Assembly (NCBI GenBank): GCA_005406025.1 | Contig: BGZK01001369.1 | Coordinates: forward strand, 100,451-164,450 | Reading direction: 5' to 3' | DNA: 64,000 nucleotides | Origin: Eumeta japonica | Taxonomy: Eukaryota; Arthropoda; Insecta; Lepidoptera; Psychidae | Shown here: in pieces, positions 34,820-47,064 of the stretch | Position numbering within the stretch: position 1 is the stretch's first letter | How the letters are laid out: each line of letters opens with the position of its first letter | The notes under the pieces: generated by a model | What the model was told of the DNA's origin: nothing | The model's database searches: none | What the model saw: the letters and a program-made list of their open reading frames with translations, nothing else | Made by a program: the position numbers and the translations under genes

Positions 34820-36249
34820 TAAAAAAAACTAACTTATATTTAAATAGTCTGAAAATTTTCTACTTAAAACTACTTTCTTCAAGATATGTAAATTTCATGG
34901 CATACACTTATTTACGATATATAATTATATAATTAATGTAACAAATTTGTGGGTTGGATGTGGTTTAATTTAGTGCAGTAGCGTTTGAAAGGGCTTTACT
35001 ATGCAACATTTTTTTTGTTTATTTTTTTCCTTTCAAAACATCTAAATAAAGTCTAGTTTTTTTTTTGTTTTAATATTAAATTTTACAACTTAAAGCTTAC
35101 TCGTGCCTAACTTGTTCCGCATTGATTTAGGAGCTTTTTCTCTTTAGAAAGGATACAAGCTAATACTAATAACGCCCTTGTCACCAAATCATAAAAGTCG
35201 TGACACAAAGTTAGCCATAGTGTAAATTTAGCCTAGATGCACTATCCGAGTTATGTCAGATTTCAAAACAGGTTATCATAATTGACAGATATACAAAATT
35301 TCATATCTATGCTCTTTATCATTAAGGAGAGACAACCCTGAATGCAGCGGCCATCAGAAAGCAAAAAAATAATAATCCGTTATCTTAAAACTGTGGCCAT
35401 ATCGAATTTAGTGTAATATCACTAACTTTTTTATTTTGAACTCTTCAAGCCCTTTCATTTGATATCTATATTCAGGGGGTTAATTGTGTAAATTGTGTTC
35501 TCTTATAAAAACTGAACCGGTATACCAAATTTCAAGTCAGTGCTATTAACCGTTGAAGAACTCCCTTATAAAGATATTGACCTGGTTTCAGCATTCTGTC
35601 ACTCTCACCATAATGTTGCACTGGCTTTTAATCGCAGCTCCGCCTGCGAGCGGTCATTTTAATGAATTCCTTTATTTTGTATCTCGCACCACTACGAAAT
35701 CAAGATTTCGATCGCTATCTTGTTCTCGATTCTGACCCAGGCTCTGCTTTTTGCTTGAAACAATTTTTTTTTGATAGGATTTATACAAAATCTGTTCTTA
35801 GTTAACGTTTACATCCCGAAAAGAGTAACAACGCCAAAGATCAAGTTGATTGGACCTATAATTTCTGAGATTTCGTGATGGGTCAATATAGTGAGTCAGT
35901 GCTATTTCTCTTACATAACATATATATATGTTATTGGGTCGTTGTGTATATACGCCTACTTTCAGTTAGTTTAAGTATATAGAATCGGTACTAATACACC
36001 TTTAAATATTCAATCTAAACAAACTAATCAATACAAGTAGGTTGCCATTTAAAAACGGTTATGAAAATGTAAGGAATACACTTTTTTAAAAATTGCTTGC
36101 AGTTCAACAAGTGTAATCTTGTATTTTAATGTGATGTTGTTATCTTTGTCTCATTTAAATCTCCTATATACATGTATCTCTCCGAAATTCTTATACCTTA
36201 GAACACGCTTTCTTCTGCAAAATAGATTAACCCTATAGGCTAACCCTGA
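34820..36249. other. AT-rich stretch with possible repeat tails
   Basis: ATACCAAATTTCAAGTCAGT then GCTATTAACCGTTGAAGAAC at 35522-35566 resembles phrases found in repeat tails. ACATAACATATATATATGTTAT at about 35915-35936 is a small palindrome. No coding frame recognised. Confidence 0.4.
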
Positions 36250-36982
36250 AACTTCCCGCTATTTTCGAGTTCAAAACACTCGAAAATTTACGGGATTTGA
36301 CGCGATTTTTTGAGTTAAAAAACGGTTTGTTTCGATTTCTTTCGACAACGATTTCTCGCATATCAACCGATTTTGACCCGGTTTGCGGCAATCGACGTGT
36401 TTTTAAAGGGTCAAGAGCTGGTTAGAATTTGAAATCGATCGGTCAAGCCGTTTTGTAGTTATTCTAAAAAAACTGTTTTTTTCGATTTCTTTCGACAACG
36501 ATTTCTCACAAACGAATCGACCGATTTTAACCCGGTTTACGGCAATCGACGTGCTTTTAATAGGTTAAGAGCTCATTAGATTTTGGAATTGATTGGTCAA
36601 GCCATTTTAAAGTTATTTTGAAAAAAACACTTTAAAAACATTTTTTTCTTAGTTTTTTGAAAATTTCTCAAAATCTTCCGGTCCAAAATGACTCATACTT
36701 TCAGAAAATCTAAGTTTGGTGAAATTCTTTGGAACGCCGTTTAGTGGGCTCGATTCGGTCAAGCCGTTTAAAAGTTATAATAGGTTTACATACATCCACA
36801 CACACACACACACTCACACACATCCACACAGACATAAAGACATCATCTCAGGGATGATCAGGGAAGCTTCCTAGACCCTCAGAACGTCGAGATCTGATGA
36901 GAACTCGATTTTTGCAAAATGAGGTGAAAACAATAACTTCCCGAAAATTTTAGAAAATTTTCAGTTTTCTTAGCGGGAAGTT
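36250..36982. mobile_element. 733-bp element with AACTTCCCGCTA ends, terminal hairpins and internal repeats
   Basis: Perfect 12-base inverted ends: AACTTCCCGCTA (36250-36261) and TAGCGGGAAGTT (36971-36982). Each end also folds on itself: TTTTCGAG/CTCGAAAA near 36262-36286 on the left and CTTCCCG/CGGGAAG (about 36938-36980) on the right. Inside, a block starting TTTCGATTTCTTTCGACAAC repeats with a period of 150 bases (36330 and 36480). The phrase GGTCAAGCCGTTTT...AGTTAT occurs three times (36441, 36595, 36757). A CA microsatellite lies at about 36799-36826. No ORF is present. I recall closely similar sequences from insect genomes but cannot name the family. Confidence 0.8.
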
Positions 36983-37239
36983 AAAAAAACAACATAAAGT
37001 AGTGAAACGTAAATTAACCAGCAAAGATTTACCTTAACAATAAACATGTAACATTTGTCACGACAACTATTGACATACTACGTAGCTTAGTATTTTTTTA
37101 ATTACACATTTTATATGCATTTATGATTTGCATATACTAACACATGAAGTCGAATACAATCTTTTGAGAAAACTCCCTGATCGGCCGTGTGCCTTACCGA
37201 ATTGCAATTATTCAGTGACTGGCCGCTGTTTCGAATCAC

Positions 37240-37560
37240 AGAGCGATCCGCATCAGAATTCAGAGCGTGGATAGGTACCTAGAGAAGCGAAGCAAGTCCG
37301 ATATGGGATTATCCCGAAGTTCCGCGGAAACGCAAGACAACGGCGTGGCCGAGTTTGGATGCGCGCGACGACGACCTCTGCCCGAAGTTTATCGACACCG
37401 GACGTGCTATCGCACGCGACCGGGATAAACTCCCGATACAGACGACGCGGTCGTAGTCCGCGGGGGACTAAATGTCGAGCTCCGAAAGAAGCGGGACTCG
37501 CCGCGGAATGAACCGTATCCGTCGAAGTTTGCGGCACGACAGATCACGGGATCGGATACC
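37240..37560. other. GC-rich block with open frames on both strands
   Basis: Strongly GC-rich and CpG-dense against AT-rich flanks. A 94-codon minus-strand frame (37253-37537) and a plus-strand frame (ARQRRGRVWMRATTT, then SRYRRRGRSPRG) are both open, with many Arg codons, as expected for high GC rather than for a defined protein. No motif is recognised. It may be the 5' end of a decayed retroelement, since a microsatellite and a SINE follow directly. Confidence 0.35.
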
Positions 37561-37585
37561 CTTAAGATTGTGCTGTGTTAATGTC

Positions 37586-37628
37586 GTATGTGTGTGTGTA
37601 TGTGTGTGTGTGTGTGTGTATGGGTGTG
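37586..37628. repeat. (TG)n microsatellite
   Basis: TATGTGTGTGTGTATGTGTG continuing through another TG run to TATGGGTGTG. Imperfect, about 40 bases. Confidence 0.9.
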
Positions 37629-37714
37629 TTTAAGGTTTTTAATCACGAGGCATACCCTCCCGCAACATTTTTATTTCAGATCAAGGATTCAGATTTTATG
37701 TCTTCCATGCTGGC

Positions 37715-37885
37715 CCAGTGCGAATGAGGAACTGATGACGACCGTTATCAGCGTGACTTAGCGAGCTCTCTGAGGCACGGAGCGAGCGATTCGATTTGAC
37801 TTAAGTCAAGAACTCACTGGTCAATTCGTTCGTGGATAGAATCAAACCCGGTACTTCTTGGTCACCGTTGAGCCACCAACGCTCT
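37715..37885 (-). repeat. tRNA-derived SINE
   Basis: Read on the minus strand, GTTGGTGGCTCAACGGTGAC holds a good pol III A box (TGGCTCAACGG) and CCGGGTTTGATTCTATCC a near-canonical B box. The two are only about 16 bases apart, shorter than in a tRNA, so part of the anticodon arm is deleted. The body continues GAGTTCTTGACTTAAGTCAA and CTCAGAGAGCTCGCTAAGTC, then a GATAACGGTCGTCATC phrase that I associate with lepidopteran SINEs. Confidence 0.65.
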
Positions 37886-37899
37886 GTGTACTTGAGGAT

Positions 37900-38980
37900 A
37901 AGTTATAAAGGAGATTATTTTCAAAAGCATTTTAAATTCTTTCCGGTGCACTAATATGAGGTATTACATACGAAGCTTTGTATTTGTGCTGTGCGTGATG
38001 TCAAATACAAATGTTTAAGCCCTCTTGACGGGTCGTCCGCTAGGGTCTAAAATAGAATGTATAAATAGTAGTATGAAACCTCATGGTTGAAATCACGACT
38101 CGTCACTAGGAAATGACTCCTCAATACCCATTGCAAGAAAACTTATTCGAGAATTACTATGAAGTTAAAATAAACGTATGGTGTTGACCAGAAAATGACT
38201 AACCAAAAGCTGAAGGCATATGCTTCCACAACACTTTCATTCCAGATTTAATAAGACATTCCTACAAATCATAATTTAACTCTACTAAAGTTACGTTAAA
38301 TCGTTCGCTATATTTAGCTTACAATTAATTTTATTTGACTTAAATCGGATGAAGCATGTTTTATCTAAGTGCTCTTATATCAGACTGGACCGCCGAATCG
38401 ATTGGTGAAGAAACGCGCCGTTTATATTCTTACTGGCCTCCGTCTTTGTATCGTGTACATCAGTGGACGCAATGACCTGTGCCCTATATATGGCTATGTA
38501 GAACTCGATTGCACTATGTGTATCTTATATTTTATAAGTCTTTTAATTCAGCTGTGTTAGAATTTTCAAGCTGATATCCCGATTATTAAAATCTAGGGTT
38601 TATTCGTGTGAAAGCAGAAATGAATTTTAAAAAAAAAACCTAAAAATATACTATTTAAAAAGATTTAAGTTAAATATTTTTGAAGACCTCACATCTTTAC
38701 TTTCTTATAAAGGAATGGCTTTCCTTTATAGTTATATATTTAAAAAAAATTGATTTTAGTAGATATTATTGTTTACTTCTCCGTAAGTACATTGTGAACA
38801 AGTTTTTTACACTAATTTTATTGCTTATCATTTTATTAATATCCGATTCTTTATTTATATCAATACAAAATCTCAAAAACAAACTCGTGTGTCTTCCGTA
38901 TACTATTAGAAAGTTTCACTTCTACCTCCTATAACCATTCTTAGACATTCGCTATTCTATATAATGAAATTTGTCAATGA
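37900..38980. other. AT-rich stretch without a recognised gene
   Basis: A GC-richer insert at about 38380-38480 (GACTGGACCGCCGAATCGAT, CCTCCGTCTTTGTATCGTGT) with a 63-codon frame shows no known motif. The remainder is AT-rich. Confidence 0.4.
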
Positions 38981-38984
38981 TAAA

Positions 38985-39180
38985 AAAAGTGACCATAAAC
39001 TTGACAGGTACACCGTATGCGATCAGAAAATTCTAGCGATTGCCTTTCATCTCTATCATCAATGCCCGTCGTGATGTGAGATAAGAAGTGTTTGTGATAA
39101 CTGAATAAATGAACACAAACTCGATAGGCCCATCGTATGCGGTAGGTTTCTATGATCACCTCTCACCTCCATTATCAGTT
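38985..39180. repeat. degenerate tandem duplication, 120-base period
   Basis: CATAAACTTGACAGGTACAC-CGTATGCG (about 38993) and CACAAACTCGATAGGCCCAT-CGTATGCG (about 39113) start two related units. Both continue to CTTTCATCTCTATCATCA and CTCTCACCTCCATTATCA. The shared CGTATGCG cores are exactly 120 bases apart. The open minus-strand frame across it comes from the repeat. Confidence 0.6.
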
Positions 39181-42100
39181 CAGCTCAAGAGTAGCTCAAT
39201 CACCTATTGCCATCCAAACTACAAATATGTACTGGTTCAATTTCAGCTTCATCGGAAACTTTGAAAAGGAAGAAATTTCGAATAAATATTTTAAACTGGT
39301 ATGATATCGCTTTTTTTGAACTTATAAAGTTCCCGTGCAGCTTGCGCATGAATGGTCAGAAGTTAAAAAGAAATATATAAAAAAAGTTCTTCTTAATAAA
39401 TAGACTATATTAACATTGATAATTTGTTTATATGTAAACCAACAAATTTTGTCATATTTTGAATATAGTATCAACTATCAAAACAAGCTGTGCTTAATTA
39501 TTGACACATGATATTGCTACATATAACATTCAGAGTATACGATATAAATAAAAAGATATGGATGTGAGTTGTTTAACTAAACATTGTTTCTAAAATTTTA
39601 TTTTTTTTTATAATAAAATATACTTTACATTAAATACTAATATCGCATTTACTACTCAATATTATGTACATAAATATTTCTGAACTATTAAAAGCGGTAC
39701 AATTAGGAAATGACTAATGATTTTCTAATGTTGTGCAATTCGTTATAAAAAGTTTAATATTGACACTTTAACATTTTCGCTCTTGTTTTGAACGTTATTG
39801 GTAAAGCCTTATATTTCCATGTAAAATCAATAATTGCGTAGACGAAAAAGAAACGATAGCAGTTTTTTCCGATTTTTGTATAAAATTATTTAAATGTATT
39901 TTTTAAAATCATTATTAATGGATTTCTTTTCTGTTATATTCGTTTCCATAACTACCACATAGTATTTTCTTTAAACATTTCTGAGAAAAAATAATTTGAT
40001 AAATGTAGAGACAAACAAACGAACACCGATGTTTTTTTTTCCACAAATATGTTTCCTTGTTAGATTTGGAGCTTAGTTACGAAAAATCGTTAATAAATCA
40101 AATTCAGAAATAATTATGCAATTATTAAATTTCTGAACAGTATCGTATATACTTCAAAGATTATTTCCATTATTCTGGCTTAGTCATTATTTGTGCTTGA
40201 AGCAAAATCTCACTTAAAAATTTCTCCTAGTTTTCTTACAGATTAAAGGAGGACGCAGAATTCCCAAAGGAATTTTTTATCATTTCTTGGCCAAATATCG
40301 CAAATATTTCTTATGGATTTGGAAGTGCAAATTATAAGCAGCGTTTATTTCACGGGTTCGTAAAGAAAACTGATGGATAGTGGATCATTTTTATTCAACT
40401 CAATACGTTTTTAAATTGATACAGCAAAAAAAAATTGTTGGCATTAGACAAAGAAATGAACAAAGCGAAAATGCTTCATTTGCTTGCAAGCACTTTAACG
40501 AAACGCTGGAATGCATTTCTGAAAATAAAGTGCTACATAATTGTGATAGATGTTGCTCTTCGGTCGAGACGGGACGTCAATTTTAGTTATTTTCTAGAGG
40601 AATATCTTTCAAAGGAATAACACATTTTTTATTCCATTTCAAAATTTTCGGTATCAACATTCTGATTGTTCATATTATGCTACTTTATTGACACATGTAA
40701 CAATTTTATTCCAATCATATTCATTAAATTGTTAATTTGGAAAAATAAAATATATTGAAAAGCAATAAAAATTCGTTGATGTCAATTCAGTTAGCCACGA
40801 CTAGATGGTACAAAATATGTTCCTTATTAACACTTAATTGAAACTGTTTTCACTTTTTTTTTTAAAGAAATCTATTCCATCCACATCACGTACGGCGTGG
40901 CGTACACGAGCGTTGCTCGTAAAAGATTACGCCAAAAGATCAGCATCCTATCGACGCATGCCGAAAAAACATGGTTGAGATCCACAATTTTTGGACAAAA
41001 TCATGTAGACTGACGCATTTACTTGCAAACGATGGTGAATATACAATATTCGTAATTTACGGAATTGATAAATCGAACAAATCATTACAAAATATATTCT
41101 TTATTTTTGTTATCGTAAATAGATTAAATCGCGATAAGGATACAACATAGCTAATTAATATCAGCTATTAGGAAGCAGATATTAATATTTAAATGATGAC
41201 CGTCAATGCACACAATCAATTTATGCTCCACAAGCCCCATCGTTGTGGTTAATAGCAGGCAGTTATAAATTGACCACATTTACACTATTCAAGTGGCACG
41301 CTCAATATGTTTTAAATTGAAATACCGCACAGAGTCGAGTTTTGTATATAAAACAAAAGCGTTGCTAAAATTTGTCAAACCGAAGTACTCTGTATATATA
41401 AAGTGCGGATAAGGGATTGCACAGTCTTTCTTATTTTGACGTCATTTCGATGAACTTAATACATATAGGTAACGAAGGTCATCTAAGAGAAAACACTTCC
41501 TCTCGAAAGAATACTCGCAGCTAACTGAATACAAAACCAATCTGGTTTTGTAGATCAGATTGATTATATGAGACCGTTTTATTAGTTGACACCGGCTTCT
41601 ATATGCATCGCCAGATCTACATACGTCGATGCTTGCAACCGACTAAAATTCGCATTCAGGAGTGTAGAACATTTTATTGTTTCAGAAAGAATAAAGCCAA
41701 AAACAATTATATAAGCACGAACCAGGTTTGCCGAATTGGTGAGCGCCGACGACGAAACGACAAAATCGTCCTTTTAAATTCTCGTAACCGTCTAACTGGG
41801 CCCAATTGCCTCAAATAGACTCAAATGTGGTACCGAAGAAAGTGAGCGATCTGGAAAATTTGTGAATGTTATATTGTAAGTGTTAACAGTAACAACCTAA
41901 TTTATTGTTTCCATTTTTCCTGACATAAATGGTAAAACTTCCAAACACCCTAATTTTTTACCTAAATTTTAATCCAATGATTTTCGGAATAAAAATAGCG
42001 CAATTTTTGCGTAAATAAGAACTTAATCACAAACGTTTTGCGTATACAGTGCAAAGGTGCACATTAGTAGTCTTATAGTGTGAATATTTTCAAATCGAAT

Positions 42101-42342
42101 AAAACACAATAAAAAATATATTTACATAGTAGGTAATAAAATTACACTTGTACTTCGTCATTAACGAATTCTCTTTGACGTTAACATAAATACCCATTCT
42201 AAATGTTAATTCACATTGAAAAGAATTGGCAAGAAACTCAAAGTTTGCTCTTTTCTGGCTCATCGATACAAAAAATATTGAACATTCAATAAATTAGTAC
42301 AACACTTAGAAATAACATGAAGTAACCTGATTGCCGAGCGGT
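39181..42342. other. AT-rich stretch without a recognised gene
   Basis: About 3 kb with only short, motif-free frames (40380-40620, 41603-41818). ACAAAACCA/TGGTTTTGT at about 41530-41550 is a small hairpin. No element ends, RNA gene or exon-like signal recognised. Confidence 0.45.
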
Positions 42343-42797
42343 TCAATCCCATGGGCTTTTTTCATTAAAATATTGAAACACGGTATAATAGCCCTTGTCA
42401 CATAACATCTTTCTAATGTAAAGTTTAAATTCATAAAATGACAAATTTTGAATTTCAGCTGATGTCTTATAATGAAAGTGAACACATGGCCCCTTAAATG
42501 GTTTGCGAACTTTGCTTAGTCGGATTTTATGAGCAGCAAGGTCTTCCTTATGTTTATTGTCAATGTCATGGATGTTGCTCATTTTTTGGAACAATTCTAT
42601 ATTTCTCTTGATACATACCATGTTTTCGTATATATACAATGGCGTTGCAGTTAAAATAACAATTTCTTTAAAATTTTTCTCTTAAAGATGCTTTTAAATT
42701 TAAATTACAAATGTCACGAACAGCTCTCTCCTGAAGCATAAAAATTGTGCTACTATCAGCTGCATGGTCCCATAAGAAAATTCCATAGATCATTTAT
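42343..42797 (-). pseudogene. LINE ORF2 C-terminal fragment (Jockey/CR1-like)
   Basis: The minus strand reads IYGIFLWDHAADSSTIFMLQ, then ERAVRDICNLNLKASLRE. After a one-base shift near 42665 it reads EIVILTATPLYIYENMVCIK, RNIELFQKMSNIHDIDNKHK, EDLAAHKIRLSKVRKPFKGP, and ends KGYYTVFQYFNEKSPWD plus stop. The order 'G..LWG.aad...vf.LQKRavR' / 'ILT.pslYIyEn' / '...YY.v.dyl.dk.aW' is the thumb and C-terminal region of insect non-LTR retrotransposon reverse transcriptases. It is 5' truncated, as LINE copies usually are, and the frameshift makes it non-functional. A shorter copy lies at 28741-28990 in the same orientation. Clade assignment is tentative. Confidence 0.82.
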
Positions 42798-45065
42798 AAT
42801 TTGACTTATCATTTGATTTAATTTCGACTTCAACTATGAAAGGAACAGAAATAACCTAGTCCGGCGCCGATTTTATCAGTAAGTCGCCGAATTTTTCTCT
42901 CTTTTATAACGTCAGACAAATTTTTCCAAAAACAAAATAATGATTTGCGTATACGAATATTTAATTAGAGGTTATACCTTCGCTTTTAAGATTACATTCT
43001 TTTCCGTATATTTTTCGAGATTCATGAAAAATTGACATTTAAAAGAACCCCGACAGCGAACGCCAAATTATATTCGAAAGCATTTTTTTTCCGGTGTAGT
43101 GGTTTTGGAGAATGAGGCATCTAACATGTTTGACCTTTATCTCGAGACACGAGTCGCTGTATCATTTTTCTCGGAATTCACAAATATATACTTTAGGTAG
43201 GAAATCTTCTATGACATGAAGATTATATAACTTGTTTTGAACTCTTGAAAATATGAAGACATTTGGAATACGTATTACGATTTTTTCGTAAGGAGAATGG
43301 CACCTGCTGCGAAGTTAGTTACATATGAATAGACCTACGTAATAAAACTAATTTTAAATGCAATATAGTCATTTATAATATAATTTTATTAAATTGTCTT
43401 TGCGTTGTTTGAATTTTCATTCTAAAAAGCACAGGGTACGTATCTCGATTAAGAATTCAGTGCACAATAGACAACAAAAAGTATTAATGATTTAATACCA
43501 ACGGCATTCAGAAAACTCTCAACTTATTGCGATACCGATTTTGGTGAATGTACTGATCCGAATAGAACAATGCAATAGAACAAACATCTGGACTAGGATT
43601 GGTACGAGACTCGTTTTATAAGAACGGGTTGGAAGAAATTACTGAAACCAGATCGGTAGGATACTCAGGATTTGGGTATAGGATGATAGACATTTAAAAT
43701 ATGGAAGAATGTTTTATGATTAAGGGCACGAAGACGCGATTTGAGCAAAATTTCGATTGAAACATAAATGAATCTTATTATATTTATATGTTTCATTAAA
43801 ACCTTTCTTGCCTATCAATGGAACATTGTAACTTACGTGTTGCAGTCAACGTGAATGAATTAATATTACATACGGTTACTGATAATGGTGTTTGCTTGAA
43901 ATTTGTCTACTCCACTGGCCCCTTAAAAGACAACGACCTTGTCTATGAATGAATTAATAATGCAGAATGATGAAGAATGACGAGAGAATTCGGAAAATAA
44001 GGGTTTATAGGCAAAGAGATAATACGCACAATATGCTTTTCCGTCAGAGCGTTGCGTTTTGCCTTTGTACATATCGCCCTATTTACCATAATCAATACAA
44101 TTCCCCACTATAATAAATACATAATCGGAGTTAAACATACGACAGAGGCAGTTGTGACTCAGTTTTTATGATGTTTCATCATTTTGAGTCAATACTGCAC
44201 GTTTTGTATTCACTTTCATAAATGTCGGTGATGCATTATTGATTATCTCTTGTTTATTTACTTAGTAACCGATATCATAAGTAAGTAATCATTTTAAGTT
44301 ACAGGTTTTTAAAGGCAATTTTATTAAGCTTTTGCTCATGATTTAATACTATTGTGAGCTTACGTACAATTAGGCAGGTCATACCTATTACTTTTATACA
44401 AAAAAAAAATGAAAATAACTTCTGTTTGGAATCGTCGACAGATGTTCGTAATCATTCTAAGGGCTCTATATTTTTAGAGTACAATCACCATCGAGCTCAT
44501 ATTTTTGCCAGGTTGTCGATGAGATTGGTCGATTTCCAAAACCCTCAAATTTCCCAATCAACTAAAAATTGGAGGTGCGTGAGTAAATAATGGTGATAAC
44601 TTGCTGTCTCACGTAAATAAGAAATTATAGAATAAGTTGCCATTGAAAAAGTACGTGATTCTTCTCAAATCTATATAAATTTATCGCAAAATAAATATCC
44701 TGAATCAACTCTTACGTTCCTGAGAATAACCACAAGATTCATGAAAAACACTCAGCGTGGTCAAACTTGTAAACAATGATTATTCTTATTTGCTGAGCAA
44801 CGCTATGTTTCACGTCACAGAAAAAATGTCGGGTCACCTCGGGATCTATCTAAAAGCACATAGTTTAAACAATCCAAATCCGTTAAGCCATTTCCAAAGA
44901 ACAGGAACCTTCCTTTTTTCGTAGGATGTTAATTAATAAGTATTATAACAGGCATTGGCCGCTCGCCGCAAGCCAAATACAAACTATTACGAATGACTGA
45001 TCAGCTAACATACCTGTGAAATGATAGAACTTTTTTATACGTAATATGTGAAAGGCGCATCTATA
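42798..45065. other. AT-rich stretch without a recognised gene
   Basis: No recognised gene or element. ATGAGGCATCTAACATGTTT at about 43113 resembles the left end of the mariner at 51320 (ATGAGGGACCTAACGTGTTT), possibly a lone element tip. Confidence 0.4.
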
Positions 45066-45281
45066 GTTATTTAAAAAAAATAACATAAAAATAACCAGTT
45101 ACGGTTCGGGAGGCAAACACACAAAAATAATGTTCGCAATTGACGGCACAAAATGATAAATTCAAATGCAGAGCGTTCGTTATTAAAACAACATAACAAC
45201 TTATTGTTATTCGTATCGTTATCGGGGCAATGAGGAATACGCGAAACGTCCAAAGAGCGGAATGAGTTGCTTTGTCGAAAG

Positions 45282-45524
45282 CTAGCAACATTGATCTCTA
45301 CGTAGGCGAACGCAAACGACCTCAAATAACGAGCGCCAACGTTCGGCTACGCGACGCTCGCTGTTGGCGACCGTAAAAACGGAAGAACGAAATGGCAACA
45401 CCGTCTTAATGGCTGAACTGTCGACGTCGAGCTTTTCCCGCCCGATCTCCGAACGGTTGAGCTTTATGCTTCCGAAGAGTTTTATTTTCCCCGAGCTCAT
45501 CATAGTAAATCTGAAATGAAACAA
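45282..45524 (-). other. candidate exon with start codon, weak to moderate
   Basis: On the minus strand GTTTCATTTCAG, a good pyrimidine-rich acceptor, is followed by ATTTACTATGATGAGCTCGG. The frame MMSSGKIKLFGSIKLNRSEI continues GREKLDVDSSAIKTVLPFRS and SVFTVANSERRVAERW, then RSLFEVVCVRLRRDQCC and a stop at the ORF end. The region is GC-richer than its flanks and codon third positions are mixed. I recognise no domain. Alternatives are a chance frame in a GC-rich repeat; CGCCAAC/GTTGGCG near 45332-45368 forms a hairpin, which favours an element origin for the 3' part. Confidence 0.25.
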
Positions 45525-46029
45525 TTATTTGAAGACAGCTAAGCTTTCGTAGAAAAGTTTGAATGTCTAATGTAGGAGACTTCACTTTTAGGGATTGAAG
45601 CTTTTTTATTGCTACTGATCGTAGTCGCTACTAGTGAATATTATATTCATTGTTTATTTCATAATTTAGATTGGCGTTTGGAAGATACCAAAAATAACCG
45701 CTAGGAGCGCTGTGAGAGGTATCGAACTGTTATATAAAAAAAAAACAGAAACAAAGCCACGATAGTTACAAGTTCGTATTGAGTATAAGGTTTGTACCTC
45801 TGAGCACTTGCTGCTATTTCGAAATATGAGCATGACATTAAGTAGCTGCTTTGTTTCGTCTACTTATCTAATTCCCAAAGTGGCGTATCAGCAAGCTCGT
45901 GTCACGATATATATTCGAGTCTAATCTTGCAAGACTATGATATATTTTTAATTATAACAATCTTTAAAATTACATCATGTAAGGAAAAATCGTTATGCTT
46001 TTATCCGATTTTATCTCTTTCTCTTTCTG

Positions 46030-46125
46030 CCTTGTCCGTCCGGCCGTCCGTGTGCCTGTCCGTAAGTCCGTGCGTGTGTGTATGTGTCCGTGCGTGCGCG
46101 CCTGAGTGGGTGTGTATGTTGTATA
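46030..46125. repeat. TG/CCGT-rich simple sequence
   Basis: CCGTCCGGCCGTCCGTGTGC then GTGCGTGTGTGTATGTGTCC and further GTGCGTGCGCG. The 70-codon frame over it (45927-46139) results from the simple repeat. Confidence 0.7.
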
Positions 46126-46150
46126 ATCCGTACATTTAATTTTTTATTTA

Positions 46151-46216
46151 CATTTTTTTTAATGCAAATAATGTAAAGTAAGAAATAAAATCAATAAGTT
46201 TCATTTATTATTTTAT
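46151..46216. repeat. short repeat shared with 58771-58820
   Basis: TTTTTTAATGCAAATAATGT-AAAGTAAGAAATAAAA and AGTTTCATTTATTATTTTA match AAATGAATAATGCAAAGTAAG-TAATAAAGAGTTTCATTTAATATTTTA at 58771. The two therefore belong to one old interspersed family. Confidence 0.5.
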
Positions 46217-47064
46217 GGGAAATATTTACGTTAAAGTGAATTATAAATTACATATAAAAAATGCTAAGTAAAAAAAACACTATAGAGCGTCAACTGTTTT
46301 CGTTTTTATAGAATCTATTAATTTCGTTAATATGAACAATTATGTAGTTTTTGAAATAGATAAATAATGGATGTCACTTTCCTAAATAAATAAGTTTATT
46401 AAAAGTTTAAAATTTAATATCTCCGAAACCGAGATTATTAAATAGAAAGATAATCTCAAAGAAATTACGTTAATGGCATTATTATACATCATCAATGGAT
46501 GTAACGTGATAGTAGATAGGTGTTTGGCACAATAATTTTAAATTTACTTAGTGCTATTCGGCGCGCGACTTCTGCTGCATATGTTATAATTATATGTAAT
46601 ATATAATATTATTAATATTGTGTAATATACATAAGTATATATATTTTGCGCATAAGTGCATATAATAAAATTATTTCTATACGAAATACGTGTGAAAGAG
46701 GTCTACCGCGTAATGCACGGTTACAATTATTTCCTTCAGTGATTGTACGTAGACGACACTTAAAATTTTTATAACTCGCCACTTAGAAATTGTAAAATGG
46801 AAATATAAATTTACATTTAAAAAGTGTTACTCCTTTCCAACCTTATTGTGAATTGTATTCATCTGTCATTTGTTTTTACATATTGGCAGCAAAAAGAAAA
46901 TTGTTTGTCTAACGTCAACATAAATTTAGCGCTAGAAAATTAATGATTTTCTATGAGTTCCGTTGCCATTTAAGCAAACAAGAAAATTGTAATAGACATT
47001 GGTGGGTCTTTTACGATAAAGTTACATCCCTTATCACTGTTTAAAACTCGTTTAACTAATTCAA
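46217..47064. other. AT-rich stretch without a recognised gene
   Basis: Very AT-rich (46570-46690 is nearly all A/T). No signal seen. Confidence 0.5.

Noticed and set aside
35232..35253. TAGATGCACTATCCGAGTTA resembles the start of miR-277
   Set aside because: Only the first dozen bases agree, and no hairpin partner is present nearby.
37200..37250. TTTCGAATCAC resembling a tRNA B box
   Set aside because: No A box at the right spacing and no cloverleaf can be drawn.
45927..46139. 70-codon frame with Ser/Val/Cys runs
   Set aside because: It is produced by TG- and CCGT-rich simple sequence.
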